Source: Amycolatopsis mongoliensis (lineage in GTDB: Bacteria > Actinomycetota > Actinomycetes > Mycobacteriales > Pseudonocardiaceae). Taken from it: a stretch of 64,000 nucleotides of DNA. The translations under genes and the position numbers were made by a program. The notes under the pieces are model-generated. The model was given only the letters and a program-made list of their open reading frames with translations. It did no database searches and was not told the DNA's origin. Location of the stretch: the NCBI RefSeq assembly GCF_030285665.1, contig NZ_CP127295.1:5146001-5210000 (forward strand), in the 5' to 3' direction. Positions 32,663 through 40,311 of this stretch are shown piece by piece; the stretch's first letter is position 1; each line of letters opens with the position of its first letter.

Positions 32663-32717
32663 GGCACCGACCCCCTCGCTCTTCTGTTGTGGGTGCGTTG
32701 GTGCCTCTTCGACGCCG

Positions 32718-32927
32718 TCAGCGGCTCAGCGGTTGCCACCGTTCCACATAAACCGTCCGCGGGGGTTCGAAGTCGACCACGAGCACCTGCGTGCCGGAGG
32801 AGTACGTCTCGTCCGGGTCGGCCGGGTAGGCGTAGAACGCCTCCGTGCCGCCCCGGACGTTCAGGAGCACCTCGCCGACGAGGCCGGGGCCGATCGTGCC
32901 GGTCACGCGGCCTCGGCTGCCGATCAT
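32718..32927 (-). CDS. Small NfeD-like OB-fold protein
   Basis: The 69-residue product reads as a lone C-terminal NfeD domain: IGSRGRVTGTIGPGLVGEV and TQVLVVDFEPPRTVYVER match the OB-fold strands. Unlike most NfeD proteins it has no membrane helix or protease domain. NfeD and flotillin genes are commonly paired, as in B. subtilis yuaF-yuaG. Its start overlaps the kinase stop by four bases (32924-32927). The family call rests on pattern and neighbourhood, so it is moderate. Confidence 0.7.
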   Translation of the reverse strand: MIGSRGRVTGTIGPGLVGEVLLNVRGGTEAFYAYPADPDETYSSGTQVLVVDFEPPRTVYVERWQPLSR

Positions 32928-34957
32928 CCCCCGAAGCCCTTCAGCTTGACCTTGCTGCCCTTCTGCACGAACGTGCCCGGTTGCGGGTCCTGCTGGAAGA
33001 CGAAGTCGAACCCGCCGCCGCCACCGCCGCGGCCGCCGCCCTTGCCGTCGCGGTCGGCCTTCAGCCCGGCCTGCTCGAGGATCTTCTGGGCGTCGTCGAA
33101 CGAGCGGAACCGGACGTCGGGCACCTGGACGGCGTTGTTGACGAAGACGCCGATCCGCTTCTCCCTGGCCTGCGCGTTGGCCGGTGGGTCGGTCCGGGTG
33201 ACGGCCCCGCCCGGGACGTTCTGGTTGAACTCCTCGCCAGCCTGGAACGGCTCGAACCCGGCCTGCTGCAGCAGCTGGAACGCCTCGTCCTTGCTCCGCC
33301 CGGTGACGTCCGGGACCGGCGGCAGCGGGATCGGGCCCTTCGACACGATGATCGTGACCTGGCCGCCGATGTTCAGCTGGCTGCCCGCGCCCGGCGTGGT
33401 GCGGATGACCGCGCCCTGCGGGACCTCGGCGTCGTAGTCGTCGCCCCCGCGGACCGGCGTCAGCTGCGCGGTCTTGATCGCCTGCTCGGCGTCGGGCAGC
33501 GCGGTGCCCGGCCGGATGTCCGGCACGGTCGGGCGACCCTTCGACAGCACGACCGACACCAGCGAGTTCGGCGCCAGCGGCGTGCCCTCCGCGGGTTCGG
33601 CGCGCAGCACGGTGTTCGACGGCACGGAGTTGTCGAACTCCTGGCTGAACTGCGGGTTCAGCTTCACCGCCCGCAGCGCGTCGCCCGCCGCGGCCTGGTT
33701 GAGCCCGACGAGCTTCGGCACGGTCGCGGTCTTGTCGCCACCGGTGTCGGTCAGCATGAAGACGAAGGCCGTGATCAGCCCGCCGAAGAGCAGCACCGCG
33801 GCAGCGATCACCGCGATCCGCTTCCGGTTGTCCTTCGGCTTCTCCGGTTCCGCCTCGCCGCGGCGCCGCGGCACCGGCGGCCGCGCCGGCGGGATCTGCT
33901 GGGTGATGCCCGGAGGCGGGGTGCCCGGGTGGCTCAGCGCCCGCGTCGCGTTCGGGCGGTGCACCGGCATCGTCTTCTCGGAGTCCGGCAGCACCTGCGG
34001 GATCCGCGGCAGCGTGCGCTCGGTGTCGGCGAGGTCGCCCTGGCCGTGGGAGACGGGGACCGGCACGGTCACCGGCAGCAGGCCCAGCTGCGCGCGCACC
34101 GCGGTCAGCTCGGTCAGGAAGTCCCCGGCGTCGGCGGGGCGCAGCTCCGGGTCGCGGCGGGTCGCGCGGGTGATCAGCTCGTCCAGCGCGGGCGGCAGGT
34201 CCGGGCGCAGCTCGCTCGGGCGCGGGACGTCGTCGTTCACGTGCCGGTACGCCACCGAGATCGCGGTGTCGCCGGTGTAGGGCACCTGCCCGGTGAGCAT
34301 TTCGTAGAGCAGGATGCCGGCCGAGTAGACGTCACCCCGCGCGGACGCCGCGCCGGTCTCGACCTGTTCCGGCGACAGGTAGGCGACCGTGCCCAGGATG
34401 ACGCTGGAGCTCGTCGTGCCCGCGCTCGCCACGGCTCGCACCAGGCCGAAGTCGGCGACCTTCACGACGCCGCCGGTGTGCGGCCCGGACCGGCCGATCA
34501 GCACGTTCTCCGGCTTGACGTCGCGGTGCACCAGCCCGGCCCGGTGCGCGGCGGCCAGCGCCGAGAGCACCGGCTCGGCGACGCTCAGCGCCAGCGCGAC
34601 GTCCAGCGGGCCCTGGTCGTCCAGCAGGTCGCGCAGCGTCCCGCCGTCGACCAGCTCCATGACCAGGAACGCGAGCCCGGACTCGGCGCCCTGGGGCAGG
34701 TCGAACCCCTGATCGTGCACCGCCACCACGTGCGGGTGGTGCAGCTGCGCCGCCGACTGCGCTTCCCGCACGAACCGGTCCACGAACGACCGGTCGTCGG
34801 CGAAGCGCGGGTCCATGATCTTGATCGCGACCGGACGGTCCAGCCGGGTGTCGGTCCCCCGGTAGACGGAGGACATCCCCCCGTGCGCGAGCAGCCGGTC
34901 CACCCGGTAGCGCCGCTCGAGGAGCGTGCCGACCAGGCTGGGTTGGGTGCGAGTCAC
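32924..34957 (-). CDS. PASTA-domain Ser/Thr protein kinase (PknB/PknL type)
   Basis: The product has about 677 residues. The kinase domain (about 15-275) has AHGGMSSVYRG, Lys46 in VAIKIMD, HRDVKPENVLI, and DFGLVR with the activation loop. A Pro-rich linker follows, then a membrane helix (VIAAAVLLFGGLITAFVFML) and four extracellular PASTA repeats beginning near TVPKLVGL, VPDIRPG, VPDVTGR and VPDVRFR. PASTA kinases sense muropeptides or lipid II and control growth. GTG 34957 is eight bases after TACGAT on the minus strand, so the mRNA may be leaderless. It is divergent from the Rv2175c homologue, as M. tuberculosis pknL is next to Rv2175c; PknL itself lacks PASTA repeats. Confidence 0.95.
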   Translation of the reverse strand: MTRTQPSLVGTLLERRYRVDRLLAHGGMSSVYRGTDTRLDRPVAIKIMDPRFADDRSFVDRFVREAQSAAQLHHPHVVAVHDQGFDLPQGAESGLAFLVMELVDGGTLRDLLDDQGPLDVALALSVAEPVLSALAAAHRAGLVHRDVKPENVLIGRSGPHTGGVVKVADFGLVRAVASAGTTSSSVILGTVAYLSPEQVETGAASARGDVYSAGILLYEMLTGQVPYTGDTAISVAYRHVNDDVPRPSELRPDLPPALDELITRATRRDPELRPADAGDFLTELTAVRAQLGLLPVTVPVPVSHGQGDLADTERTLPRIPQVLPDSEKTMPVHRPNATRALSHPGTPPPGITQQIPPARPPVPRRRGEAEPEKPKDNRKRIAVIAAAVLLFGGLITAFVFMLTDTGGDKTATVPKLVGLNQAAAGDALRAVKLNPQFSQEFDNSVPSNTVLRAEPAEGTPLAPNSLVSVVLSKGRPTVPDIRPGTALPDAEQAIKTAQLTPVRGGDDYDAEVPQGAVIRTTPGAGSQLNIGGQVTIIVSKGPIPLPPVPDVTGRSKDEAFQLLQQAGFEPFQAGEEFNQNVPGGAVTRTDPPANAQAREKRIGVFVNNAVQVPDVRFRSFDDAQKILEQAGLKADRDGKGGGRGGGGGGFDFVFQQDPQPGTFVQKGSKVKLKGFGG

Positions 34958-35054
34958 GAGTATGGATCGTACGGAACCGCACACGGTTGGTGGAGGAGAC
35001 CTCGCGGGTCACCCGTGCGCACTAACGGGCGTGAGTGCGGAATGTGGCAGAGTG

Positions 35055-36530
35055 TCACGTGTGAGTGGTATTCCTGTCGCCGACGACGTCCTCGACACCG
35101 CCATCGCGGTCCTCCCGCTGGGAGAGGTCGCGAACGTCCTCGGGACTTCGGCCAACAAGGTCCGCCAGATGCTGCGGGACGGGCAGCTGATCGCCTTCAA
35201 GCGCGACGGCGACCTGTGCGTGCCCGGTGCCTTCTTCGTCAAGGACGGGATCGTGAAGGGCCTGGCCGGGACGATCACAGTGCTCGCCGACTCCGGGTTC
35301 TCCCGGACCGAGATGCTGCGGTGGCTGTTCACGACCGACGACAGCCTGCCGGGCAGCACCCCGATCAACGCCCTGCGCACCAGTCACGGCACCGAGGTGA
35401 AGCGGCGCGCGCAGGCGATGGCGTTCTGACCTGCGCAGATACGGCAGCGCGGCGAGGAGCTGAACCGCTGCGGCGGTGACCAGGCACGCCGGGAGCGACC
35501 ACATCGCGAGCGGGCCGGCTAGAGCCGCTCCGGCGGCCAGGCCGGTGATCTTCACGCTCGCCGCCGTCGTGAACACCTGCGCGCGGACGTGCTCGGGCGC
35601 TTCGCGGTGGCGGATCGCGAACAACGCCGTGAGCTGCGGTCCTTCGCCGAACCCGGCGACGGCGGCCGCCACGACCAGCAGCGTGAGGTCGTCGGCGGCC
35701 GCCGCCAGCGTGGCGCTCGCGGCCAGCACCAGCGTGCTCAGCCAAACCGTCCGGTCCGGCGCCCACGGCAGCGGATTCTTCGCGAAGACCGCGTTGGCCA
35801 GCAGGGACGCGGTCGCCAGCACCGTCAGCAGGAGCGCGCCGTCCGCCGGGCCGCGGAGGTGGGCCGCGCCCAGCAGGGGGTAACAGACGGTGACCATGCC
35901 GATGCCGGCGCAGGAGATCGTCGACGCCAGCGTCGCCCGCCTCAGCGGCGCGTTGCGCACGAGGACCGTGAAGCCGTCCTTGAGGTGGGTCCGGTTCTTC
36001 GGTTTCGTCCTGCCCGGGAGGGTCCACGCCACCGGGACCGCGGCGGCGACCAGGGCGACGGCGGCCGCGAGCCCCGCCGGACCGCCGAGGAATCCCGCGA
36101 GCCCGGGACCGGCGAGTGCGGCGGCGGTGAACGTCAGCGCGTCGAAGCGGCTGGCTTTCGGCAGCTTCGGCCCGGCGACGGCGGGCAGCTGAGCGGTCCA
36201 GCCGCCCGCGATGGCCGGGTTGAGCAGGCCGGTCACGGTGGCGACGGCCACGACCGCGGTCAGGGGCAGCTGCCCGAACACGGCCGCGACCAGGGCGATC
36301 CCGCCCGCGTATCCCAGCAGGGCCGTGGCGAGCAGCCGCCCCGGTGCCGGGCTGCGATCCAGGAAGGCGCCGAACACCGGCCCGCCGACCGCGGCCGCCG
36401 CGGTCAGCCCGGCGAGCAGCGCCGCCCCGGCGTGCGGGCCCGCGGTCAGCCCGAGCAGGAGGAGAGCGGGGCCGGACAGCTCGTCTCCGGTCCGCGCCAG
36501 CGTCGCCCCGGCCAGGTAACGCCTTATCAT
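35055..36530 (-). CDS. MFS transporter with a long unusual C-terminal tail
   Basis: The frame gives 491 residues. Residues 1-366 are a compact MFS permease of about 12 helices, with AFLDRSPAPGRLLA after helix 2. The frame has no stop at the usual place and runs on for about 124 charged residues (368-491) exactly opposite the Rv2175c-like gene. Either the protein has an extra soluble tail or a frameshift hides the true stop. ATG 36530 lies seven bases after TAACGT (minus strand), and its start codon overlaps the divergent CATG. The substrate is unknown; drug efflux is common for this type. Confidence 0.8.
   Translation of the reverse strand: MIRRYLAGATLARTGDELSGPALLLLGLTAGPHAGAALLAGLTAAAAVGGPVFGAFLDRSPAPGRLLATALLGYAGGIALVAAVFGQLPLTAVVAVATVTGLLNPAIAGGWTAQLPAVAGPKLPKASRFDALTFTAAALAGPGLAGFLGGPAGLAAAVALVAAAVPVAWTLPGRTKPKNRTHLKDGFTVLVRNAPLRRATLASTISCAGIGMVTVCYPLLGAAHLRGPADGALLLTVLATASLLANAVFAKNPLPWAPDRTVWLSTLVLAASATLAAAADDLTLLVVAAAVAGFGEGPQLTALFAIRHREAPEHVRAQVFTTAASVKITGLAAGAALAGPLAMWSLPACLVTAAAVQLLAALPYLRRSERHRLRAPLHLGAVTGAQGVDRGAARQAVVGREQPPQHLGPGEPGVGEHCDRPGQALHDPVLDEEGTGHAQVAVALEGDQLPVPQHLADLVGRSPEDVRDLSQREDRDGGVEDVVGDRNTTHT
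35061..35429 (+). CDS. Rv2175c-like DNA-binding protein (kinase partner)
   Basis: The product has about 122 residues with an N-terminal helix-turn-helix (LGEVANVLGTSANKVRQMLR) and a C-terminal helical domain with TEMLRWLFTTDDSLPGS and VKRRAQAMAF, closely matching the order of motifs in M. tuberculosis Rv2175c, a DNA-binding substrate of PknL. GTG 35061 or GTG 35052 could start it. It is divergent from the PASTA kinase with about 100 bp between. Its whole length is antisense to the 3' part of the MFS gene frame on the other strand. Confidence 0.88.
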   Translation: MSGIPVADDVLDTAIAVLPLGEVANVLGTSANKVRQMLRDGQLIAFKRDGDLCVPGAFFVKDGIVKGLAGTITVLADSGFSRTEMLRWLFTTDDSLPGSTPINALRTSHGTEVKRRAQAMAF

Positions 36531-36537
36531 GAGCAAG

Positions 36538-36547
36538 ACGTTACACT
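36538..36547. promoter_or_regulatory. Overlapping divergent promoters of the MFS and CGNR genes
   Basis: TAACGT on the minus strand (36543 to 36538) lies seven bases before the MFS ATG. TACACT on the plus strand (36542-36547) lies five bases before ATG 36553 of the zinc-finger gene. The two -10 boxes overlap by two bases, so transcription in the two directions should be mutually exclusive. Confidence 0.5.
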
Positions 36548-36552
36548 GGGAC

Positions 36553-37074
36553 ATGGCCTTTCCGCACCGGGATTCTGTGCAGCGCGCGGTCGACCTGCTG
36601 GGCGTCCTGCTCTTCGACGCCGAGCCGGCCGTGATCGCGGAGGTGTTGCGCGCGCACGGGGAGCCGGATGTCCGGTTGTCCGCTTCGGACGTGGTCGAGC
36701 TGCGTGCGGCTGCGGCCGAGCTGCGTGAAGTGTTCGCGGCGCCCGACGTGGCTTCGGCGGCTTCGGCGCTCAACGCGTTGTTCGCGAAGTACGCGGGCCC
36801 ACCGCGCCTGACGAACCACGAAGAGGGCTACGGCTGGCACCTGCACGCCGACGCGGCGGACGACGGCCCGTGGGGAGCGTGGCTGGTGACGTCGTCGGCG
36901 CTGGGGTTGGCTTCGCTGCTGGCCGAGCGCCAGGACGTGCCGGGCGGGTTGTGCGCGTCGCCGTCGTGCGGGAAGCCGTTCGCGCACACGGGAGGGGGCA
37001 GTCCGCGCCGCTACTGCTCCCCGCGCTGCGCGACGCGTGAGCGGGTCGCCGCCCACCGGGCCCCAAAGCCGTGA
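36553..37074 (+). CDS. CGNR zinc-finger protein
   Basis: The product has about 173 residues. A helical ABATE-like N-terminal part is followed by the CGNR-type zinc site: CASPSCGKPF and RRYCSPRCATRERVAAHR hold four cysteines. Such proteins are thought to be transcription regulators linked to stress. The first in-frame ATG (36529) overlaps the MFS start, but ATG 36553 is placed better after the -10 box. Divergence with overlapping promoters suggests it controls the MFS gene. The stop lies within a hairpin. Confidence 0.82.
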   Translation: MAFPHRDSVQRAVDLLGVLLFDAEPAVIAEVLRAHGEPDVRLSASDVVELRAAAAELREVFAAPDVASAASALNALFAKYAGPPRLTNHEEGYGWHLHADAADDGPWGAWLVTSSALGLASLLAERQDVPGGLCASPSCGKPFAHTGGGSPRRYCSPRCATRERVAAHRAPKP

Positions 37075-37117
37075 AGGCCTCCTTCCCGGCTCTTAGCGCC
37101 GGTAAGGAGGCCTTCAC
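37071..37117. terminator. Bidirectional hairpin between convergent CGNR and F420 oxidoreductase genes (family C repeat)
   Basis: GTGAAGGCCTCCTTCCCGGC (37071-37090) and its near-complement (37098-37117) match at 19 of 20 positions around a 7-base loop. It contains the upstream stop and ends 12 bp before the next gene's stop. The GTGAAGGCCTCCTT core looks like a reusable intergenic cassette. Confidence 0.75.
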
Positions 37118-37129
37118 GGACCATGGAAC

Positions 37130-37909
37130 TCAGCTGTTGGTCTTGTCGCGCCAGGCGATCCACGACTTGAGGGCGCCCAGGTCGTAGTCCGGGCCGCCCA
37201 CGCCCACCGTGAACGTCGTGACGCCCAGGTCCAGCAGCTTCGGGCCCAGTTCGTCCGGCTCGCCCTGGACGCCGCACGAACGCTCGATCTCCGCCGGGTC
37301 GCGGCCGACGTCCGCGCAGTGCTGGTCGAGGATCTTCACCTTGCGCTCGACGACCTCCGGGTCGCCGAAGCCGTGCCAGATGTCGCCGTGCTTGGCGACC
37401 AGCTTGAGGGTCTTCTTCTCGCCACCGCCGCCGATGAGCACCGGGATCTTGCGGGTCGGCGCCGGGTTCAGCTTGCCGAAGCGCGCCTCGATGCGCGGCA
37501 GCGACTCCGCCAGGTCGTCGAGACGGCCGCCGGCGGTGCCGAACTCGTAGCCGTACTCGTCGTAGTCCTTCTCGAACCAGCCCGAGCCGATGCCGAGGAT
37601 GAGCCGGCCGCCGGAGATGTGGTCGACCGTGCGGGCCATGTCGGCCAGCAGCTCGGGGTTGCGGTAGCTGTTGCAGGTCACCAGCGCGCCGATCTCCACC
37701 CGCGACGTCGACTCCGCCCACGCGCCGAGCATGGTCCAGCACTCGAAGTGCTGACCTTCGGGATCGCCGTACAGCGGGTAGAAGTGGTCCCAGTTGAAGA
37801 CGATGTCGGCGCCGAGGTCCTCGGCGGCCGACGCGGTGCGCCGGATGGTGTCGTAGTCGGCGTGCTGCGGCTGGAGCTGCAGGCCGATCCGGATGCGTCG
37901 TTCGGTCAT
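37130..37909 (-). CDS. LLM-class F420-dependent oxidoreductase
   Basis: The 259-residue barrel protein belongs to the luciferase-like monooxygenase family that uses coenzyme F420: RIGLQLQPQHADYDTI at the start, NWDHFYPL, TCNSYRNPELLADMARTVDH and GRLILGIGSGW are the usual motifs. The substrate cannot be read from sequence. Its start overlaps the crtB stop by four bases, so it is translated with the carotenoid genes and might act on a carotenoid or an isoprenoid. Confidence 0.88.
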   Translation of the reverse strand: MTERRIRIGLQLQPQHADYDTIRRTASAAEDLGADIVFNWDHFYPLYGDPEGQHFECWTMLGAWAESTSRVEIGALVTCNSYRNPELLADMARTVDHISGGRLILGIGSGWFEKDYDEYGYEFGTAGGRLDDLAESLPRIEARFGKLNPAPTRKIPVLIGGGGEKKTLKLVAKHGDIWHGFGDPEVVERKVKILDQHCADVGRDPAEIERSCGVQGEPDELGPKLLDLGVTTFTVGVGGPDYDLGALKSWIAWRDKTNS

Positions 37910-38832
37910 GATCGCAGCCTACGACCGCCCCGGAACGTCTCGCGCGCCCAGACCGTGGCCAAGGGGGGTAGCGCGACCACCAGCCTGCGCGACTTCGGCA
38001 CCACCGCGCGCCGCGTGAGGATGTCGTAGTCCAGGGCCACGATCTCGTCGAGGATGCCTTCGTACAGCGTCAGCGCCGTCCGCACGCAGGGCCGCGATTC
38101 GGGGCGCAGCAACGGAACCCCCGCTTCGGCCCGCCGGTACACCGCCCGCGTCCGCGAGACGAAGTACGCCAGTGCCGCGCGGATCCGCGGGTCGGGCCGC
38201 CTCGCCTCGAGCAGCTCGCGCGAGACGTCGAACGCCGCCAGCTCCCGCGTCGGCAGGTACAGCCGGCCGCGGTCGAGGTCTTCGCCGACGTCGCGCAGGA
38301 AGTTCGTCAGCTGGAACGCCTCGCCGAGCGCGATCGCGCCCGGCTCGGCGTCTTCCAGGACACCGACCGTGCCGAACACCGGCAGCATCTGCAGCCCGAT
38401 CACCGCGGCCGAGCCGTACATGTACTCGCCCAGCTCCGCGAACGTCGCGTACTCGATCGGCTCGAGGTCCATCCGCATGGACTTCAGGAACGCGTCGAAC
38501 AGATCACGGGAAATGCCGTACCGGCGCACGGTGTCCGCCAGTGCCGCGAGCACCGGGTCCGCCGGGGTGCCGCCGTCGAAGACGACGTCCACCATCGCCG
38601 CGACGCGGTCCAGCTCGGCCGCCGGGTCACTGCCCGGCGCGGGGTTGTCGACCAGTTCGTCGGCCATCCGCGCGAACCCGTAGAGCGTGTGCGCGGCCGG
38701 CCGGGCCCGTGCCGGCAGCAGCCGGGTGGCCAGGAAGAACGTGCGCCCGTGGTGGGCGTTGATGCGGCGGCATGCGGTGTAGGCGGCGCGCAGGGCCGGG
38801 CCGGTGATGCCCGCGGCGTCGAGTTCGTTCAC
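37906..38832 (-). CDS. crtB: CrtB, phytoene synthase
   Basis: The 308-residue product joins two geranylgeranyl diphosphates to phytoene. The first aspartate motif is DELVD (58-62) and the second is in NFLRDVGEDLDRGRLYLP; TRLLPARARPAAHTLYGFAR is the family entry. It overlaps crtI upstream and the F420 oxidoreductase downstream by four bases each. The enzyme is a peripheral membrane protein. A squalene synthase role is possible for this fold but the crtI neighbour decides for phytoene. Confidence 0.93.
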   Translation of the reverse strand: MNELDAAGITGPALRAAYTACRRINAHHGRTFFLATRLLPARARPAAHTLYGFARMADELVDNPAPGSDPAAELDRVAAMVDVVFDGGTPADPVLAALADTVRRYGISRDLFDAFLKSMRMDLEPIEYATFAELGEYMYGSAAVIGLQMLPVFGTVGVLEDAEPGAIALGEAFQLTNFLRDVGEDLDRGRLYLPTRELAAFDVSRELLEARRPDPRIRAALAYFVSRTRAVYRRAEAGVPLLRPESRPCVRTALTLYEGILDEIVALDYDILTRRAVVPKSRRLVVALPPLATVWARETFRGGRRLRS

Positions 38833-40310
38833 CGGCCGGTGATCCTTTCCGCTGCCAGTCGTCCGGAGATGAGCACGGGCGGGATGCCCACACCAGGCGT
38901 CGTGCCGCAGCCGGCGAGCACCACGTTGCCCGCGGCGCGCACCAGGTTCGCCGGCCGGAACGGGCCGGTCTGCGTGAACGTGTGCGCCAGCGAGAACGGC
39001 GTCCCGGCCGCGAGCCCGCGCGCCGCCCAGTCCGCCGGGGTGATCGTCTCGTCGACGGTGAACCCGTCGCCGAACCCGGTCAGCCCGCGCGCTTCGAGCG
39101 TGCGAAGCAGCTCTTCGCGGTACGGCTCGCGGACGCGTTCCCAGTCGATCGGCCCGCGACGCAGGTTCGGCGCCGGCGCGAGCACCGAGACGATCTCGCC
39201 GCCGCGCCCGGCCAGTCCCGGGTCGGTCGCCGTCGGGCGCGTGACCAGCAGCGACGGGTCGCTCATGAGCTTTCCCTCACGGATGATCTCCGCGAACGTC
39301 CGCTCCCAGGCGCCGCCGAAGTAGATCGTGTGGTGCCCGAGGTCCCACGCCCGCGTCGTCCGGCCGTGCAGGACGACGGCCGACGGCGAATACCGCAGCG
39401 GCACCGGTCGCCGGGGCCGCGCGCCGATGAGCCGGTAGGCCGCGCTCAGCTCGGTGGCGAGGACGACGGCGTCGCAGGAGATCCGCTCGCCCGAGCGCGT
39501 CCGGACCGCGCGCACCCGCGAGGAGACCCGCTCGAGCCACGCGGCCTCGGTGCCGAACCGCACGTCCGCGCCCGCCCGGGCCGCCGCACCGGTCATCGCC
39601 CGGCCGATCTCGCCCATCCCGCCTTCGGGGTAGTAGACGCCGCCGACGGTGTCCATGTAGGCGATGACGCCGTACGCGCCGATCGCGCTCGCCGGGTCGA
39701 GGCCGGCGTAGAGCGCCTGGAAGGTGAACAGCCGCCGGACCCGCTCGTCGAGCAGGTAGCGGCCGACGCGCGGGCCGAGCCGGCCGAACCCGCCGAGCGC
39801 CGCGAGCTTCGCCAGCTCGGGGCGGGCCAGGTCGAGCGGCGAGTCGAAGTTCGTGGCCAGGAACCGGTCCTTCTGCACGGCGTACAGCTCGGTCAGCCAG
39901 CGCCGCAGCGCCCGGTAGCCCGCCGCTTCGCGGGCGCCGGCGAACGCGCGGATCTCGGCTTCCATCGCGTCGCCGTCGGTGCGCAGCGCGAGGGTGCTGC
40001 CGTCGGCGAACCGCGCCCGGTACGCCGGGTCCAGCCGGGTCAGGCGCAGGTTCTTGGCCAGGGGCTCACCGACCGCGGCGAACGCCTCTTCGAGGAGCTC
40101 GGGCATGGTCAGCACGCTCGCGCCGGTGTCCACGGCGTTGCCGTCGAAGTTCTCCTGCCCGGCGCGCCCGCCCGGGACGCCGGCCTGCTCCAGCAGCGTG
40201 ACGCGCCGTCCCGCGCCGAGCAGGTGCAGGGTCGCCGAAAGCCCGGCCAGCCCGGCCCCGATCACGACCACGTGGTCGGCGGCCCCGGCGGACCCGTTGA
40301 TCCGCCGCAC
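38829..40310 (-). CDS. crtI: CrtI, phytoene desaturase
   Basis: The 493-residue flavoprotein has the Rossmann motif VVVIGAGLAGLSATLHLL (14-31), EQAGVPGGRAGQ, and the C-terminal VLAGCGTTPGVGIPPVLISG that closes the FAD site. It introduces double bonds into phytoene, giving lycopene or a shorter polyene. GTG 40310 lies two bases after the idsA stop. No lycopene cyclase is in the window, so the end product is not known here. Confidence 0.94.
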   Translation of the reverse strand: MRRINGSAGAADHVVVIGAGLAGLSATLHLLGAGRRVTLLEQAGVPGGRAGQENFDGNAVDTGASVLTMPELLEEAFAAVGEPLAKNLRLTRLDPAYRARFADGSTLALRTDGDAMEAEIRAFAGAREAAGYRALRRWLTELYAVQKDRFLATNFDSPLDLARPELAKLAALGGFGRLGPRVGRYLLDERVRRLFTFQALYAGLDPASAIGAYGVIAYMDTVGGVYYPEGGMGEIGRAMTGAAARAGADVRFGTEAAWLERVSSRVRAVRTRSGERISCDAVVLATELSAAYRLIGARPRRPVPLRYSPSAVVLHGRTTRAWDLGHHTIYFGGAWERTFAEIIREGKLMSDPSLLVTRPTATDPGLAGRGGEIVSVLAPAPNLRRGPIDWERVREPYREELLRTLEARGLTGFGDGFTVDETITPADWAARGLAAGTPFSLAHTFTQTGPFRPANLVRAAGNVVLAGCGTTPGVGIPPVLISGRLAAERITGR

Positions 40311-40311
40311 G

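Noticed and set aside
31007..35479. A 1490-codon plus-strand frame opposite the flotillin, NfeD and kinase genes
   Set aside because: It is a shadow of the minus-strand operon; the translation is low-complexity with no motifs.
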